Assembly (NCBI RefSeq): GCF_002210435.1
Contig: NZ_MZMV01000072.1
Location: 1 to 32,343, forward strand
Length of the DNA stretch: 32,343 bases
Source: Micromonospora wenchangensis
GTDB taxonomy: Bacteria; Actinomycetota; Actinomycetes; Mycobacteriales; Micromonosporaceae
Direction: 5' to 3'
Position numbers and translations under genes: made by a program. This document shows, piece after piece, positions 31,210-32,343 of the stretch (position 1 is its first letter; each line of letters begins with the position of its first letter). Under the pieces are notes generated by a model. It did not search any database, was not told where the DNA came from, and saw only the letters and a program-made list of their open reading frames with translations.

Positions 31210-31456
31210 CGGGTTTCTCCGCTCCCTTCGGCCGCGTCACGCGACCGCGCCGTCTGCTCGTTAGCCGACCTGATGGCCGACTCTCCTACATTCCGACCGG
31301 GTCCACCTCGCGGCGGTCCCGGTACCCGCGGTCGGGTGTGTCGCCCGGTTCGCGGTCCCGGTGCCGTCGCTCGCGCGGGTGGCACCGGCTTCTGTCACCG
31401 GCGCGTGGTCGTCCGCCCGCCGGGTCCTGTGGACTGTGTCGTACGGCCGCTCGATC

Positions 31457-31472
31457 TCCGGATCAATCCGGA
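31457..31472. repeat. Inverted repeat in the rpsL leader
   Basis: TCCGGAT, two bases, ATCCGGA: a nearly perfect 16-bp palindrome about 40 nt into the predicted str leader. With only two central bases it is a poor RNA hairpin (the loop would have to open) and a better candidate for a protein-binding DNA site. Confidence 0.45.
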
Positions 31473-31491
31473 TCCCGCGCACGCACGAGTT

Positions 31492-31509
31492 GCCCGGGCA
31501 TGCCCGGGC
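31492..31509. promoter_or_regulatory. Perfect 18-bp palindrome at the start of the str transcript
   Basis: GCCCGGGCATGCCCGGGC is exactly self-complementary and is also a near-tandem repeat of TGCCCGGGC. It covers roughly +4 to +21 relative to the predicted start near 31513, where a bound protein would block promoter escape; as RNA it could instead protect the 5' end. Confidence 0.55.
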
Positions 31510-31519
31510 GCAAGGGGAA

Positions 31520-31548
31520 AGAGTACCTACCACAGCCTCGCAGGTCAA
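31520..31548 (-). promoter_or_regulatory. str operon promoter
   Basis: On the minus strand TTGACC (31543-31548) and TACTCT (31520-31525) are separated by 17 bp. The -35 matches five of six consensus bases and the -10 fits TANNNT. It is preceded by a short T-run (TTTT including the -35). This is the best promoter of the window and would give transcription from near 31513 into rpsL. Confidence 0.75.
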
Positions 31549-31663
31549 AACGGGCTGGTCCGCCGGGTCTCAGATCTCCGTCGGTCGCGCCGTGCGCCCT
31601 GCCTGCTCGCCCGTGACGGGCCCCTAGGCTGTCCAGTGTACCGGCTGCCGCGCGTCGCAGCCC

Positions 31664-31688
31664 GTCACCCCCGGGCGACGGGGGTCAC
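31664..31688 (-). terminator. Terminator-like hairpin at the end of the DUF4190-like gene
   Basis: Positions 31667-31672 pair with 31680-31685 (6 bp, 7-base loop) and two more pairs (31664-31665 with 31687-31688) extend it across a mismatch. The arm overlaps the stop codon of the membrane-protein gene. A further small hairpin (31609-31613 with 31617-31621) follows before the str promoter. Confidence 0.45.
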
Positions 31689-32343
31689 GCCAACTGCACC
31701 AGCAACGCCAGCCCCAGGCCCAGCAGGCTGAGCACCAGCCCCACCCCGCCGCAGCTGATCCCGGCCGTCGCCAGGCCCCGACCGGTGAACCGCACCGCCG
31801 GTGGTGGCGCGGCCCGGCGGATCTGCCGGCGGGCCAGCAGCCCGGCGACGATCGCCGCCGTACCGGCAAGCACCCCCGGCACGGTGAACGCGCCGGCCGC
31901 CCAGGCCCCGCCGAGCTGCGCTCCGCCGACGCCGAAGCAGATCACCAGGAACGACACCAGGATCGACCCGATCCCGGCGAGCAACGAGCCCACCGCCGGC
32001 CCGGAGGTGACCGCCGGCACGTCCAGGTGCACCACCCCGAAGGGGGTGCCCGGCACGGCGTCGACCCGCTTGGGAGCACGTGGGGCGTCCGGCGGCGGCG
32101 GGGGCAGCGGCCCGGCCCCGTGCCCCGACGGCGCCGGCCAGCCCGTCCCGGCCGCCGGCTGTCCCGGGTAGGACCCAGGCGCCCCCGTCCCGGGGTACGC
32201 CCCACCCGGGCCGGGGTACGACGACGACCCCGGATACGACGACGGCCCGACGGGCGCCCCACCGGCCCCGGGAAACGGCCCACCACCCACCGGTGACCCG
32301 TCACCGAACCGCCCACCACCGGACGGGACAGTGCCGGCCGGCC
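31685..32343 (-). CDS. Pro/Gly-rich DUF4190-like membrane protein (5' end outside the window)
   Basis: The frame is open to the right edge, so the N terminus is probably missing; GTG at 32290 would give 201 residues but lies inside continuous Gly/Pro/Ser/Tyr-rich sequence and need not be the start. The cytoplasmic low-complexity part (SYPGSSSYPGPGGAYPGTGA and similar) is followed by about three hydrophobic segments: SLLAGIGSILVSFLVICFGV, AFTVPGVLAGTAAIVAGLLA and a C-terminal GLVLSLLGLGLALLVQLA. This arrangement resembles DUF4190 proteins of actinobacteria, whose function is unknown. It precedes rpsL on the same strand but is separated from it by a hairpin and the str promoter. Confidence 0.65.
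   Translation of the reverse strand, partial: PAGTVPSGGGRFGDGSPVGGGPFPGAGGAPVGPSSYPGSSSYPGPGGAYPGTGAPGSYPGQPAAGTGWPAPSGHGAGPLPPPPPDAPRAPKRVDAVPGTPFGVVHLDVPAVTSGPAVGSLLAGIGSILVSFLVICFGVGGAQLGGAWAAGAFTVPGVLAGTAAIVAGLLARRQIRRAAPPPAVRFTGRGLATAGISCGGVGLVLSLLGLGLALLVQLA

Larger units (their letters stand above)
31210..31513 (-). other. Long 5' leader of the str operon
   Basis: About 300 nt without a supported gene between the predicted transcription start and rpsL. It begins with an 18-bp palindrome (31492-31509), followed by the inverted repeat TCCGGAT/ATCCGGA (31457-31463 with 31466-31472, centre CA). The rest is GC-rich with no recognised riboswitch. A 12-codon frame starting with the ATG at 31501 inside the palindrome has no ribosome binding site. 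Confidence 0.5.

Noticed and set aside
31465..31501. Possible 12-codon leader peptide in the str leader
   Set aside because: The ATG lies inside the palindrome, there is no ribosome binding site, and the encoded residues show no attenuator logic.

Overview
The window is GC-rich, with GTG and TTG starts alongside ATG, many 1- and 4-nt start/stop overlaps, and DUF1707, DUF4190-like and C4-zinc ribosomal proteins. It looks like a filamentous actinomycete chromosome, most probably Micromonosporaceae (Micromonospora or a close relative); that assignment is an inference from protein character, not from a search. No tRNA, rRNA, CRISPR array, insertion sequence or phage gene was seen.

About three quarters of the window, read from right to left on the minus strand, is the classical ribosomal protein super-cluster: rpsL-rpsG-fusA-tuf (str), rpsJ-rplC-rplD-rplW-rplB-rpsS-rplV-rpsC-rplP-rpmC-rpsQ (S10), rplN-rplX-rplE-rpsN-rpsH-rplF-rplR-rpsE-rpmD-rplO (spc), secY-adk-map, then, after a 0.9-kb repeat-rich spacer and a DUF1707 membrane-protein gene, infA-rpmJ-rpsM-rpsK-rpsD-rpoA-rplQ (alpha) and truA. 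rpmJ (37 codons, GTG start) lies at 11381-11494. The genes supply the ribosome, its two elongation GTPases, the translocon, RNA polymerase alpha, IF-1, adenylate kinase, methionine aminopeptidase and a tRNA pseudouridine synthase.

The left 7 kb is an accessory flank: an aldo/keto reductase, an ABC-F ATPase behind a RsmC-like methyltransferase, a one-pass membrane protein of unknown function on the plus strand, a stand-alone GyrI-like domain, and an overlapping pair coding for a phytanoyl-CoA dioxygenase-like enzyme and a SpoU/TrmH RNA 2'-O-methyltransferase. The far right edge holds the 3' part of a Pro/Gly-rich DUF4190-like membrane protein.

The regulatory layer is the least ordinary part. 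A good sigma-70 type promoter (TTGACC-17-TACTCT) lies about 300 nt upstream of rpsL and has a perfect 18-bp palindrome just downstream of its predicted start. The S10 genes have a structured spacer of about 350 nt. Strong GC hairpins without U-tracts sit at almost every classical operon boundary (rpsG/fusA, fusA/tuf, tuf/rpsJ, rpsQ/rplN, rplO/secY, adk/map, rpsD/rpoA, rplQ/truA). No dramatic new system is visible; the best leads are these hairpins and palindromes, the repeat-rich map-infA spacer, and the dioxygenase-methyltransferase pair.
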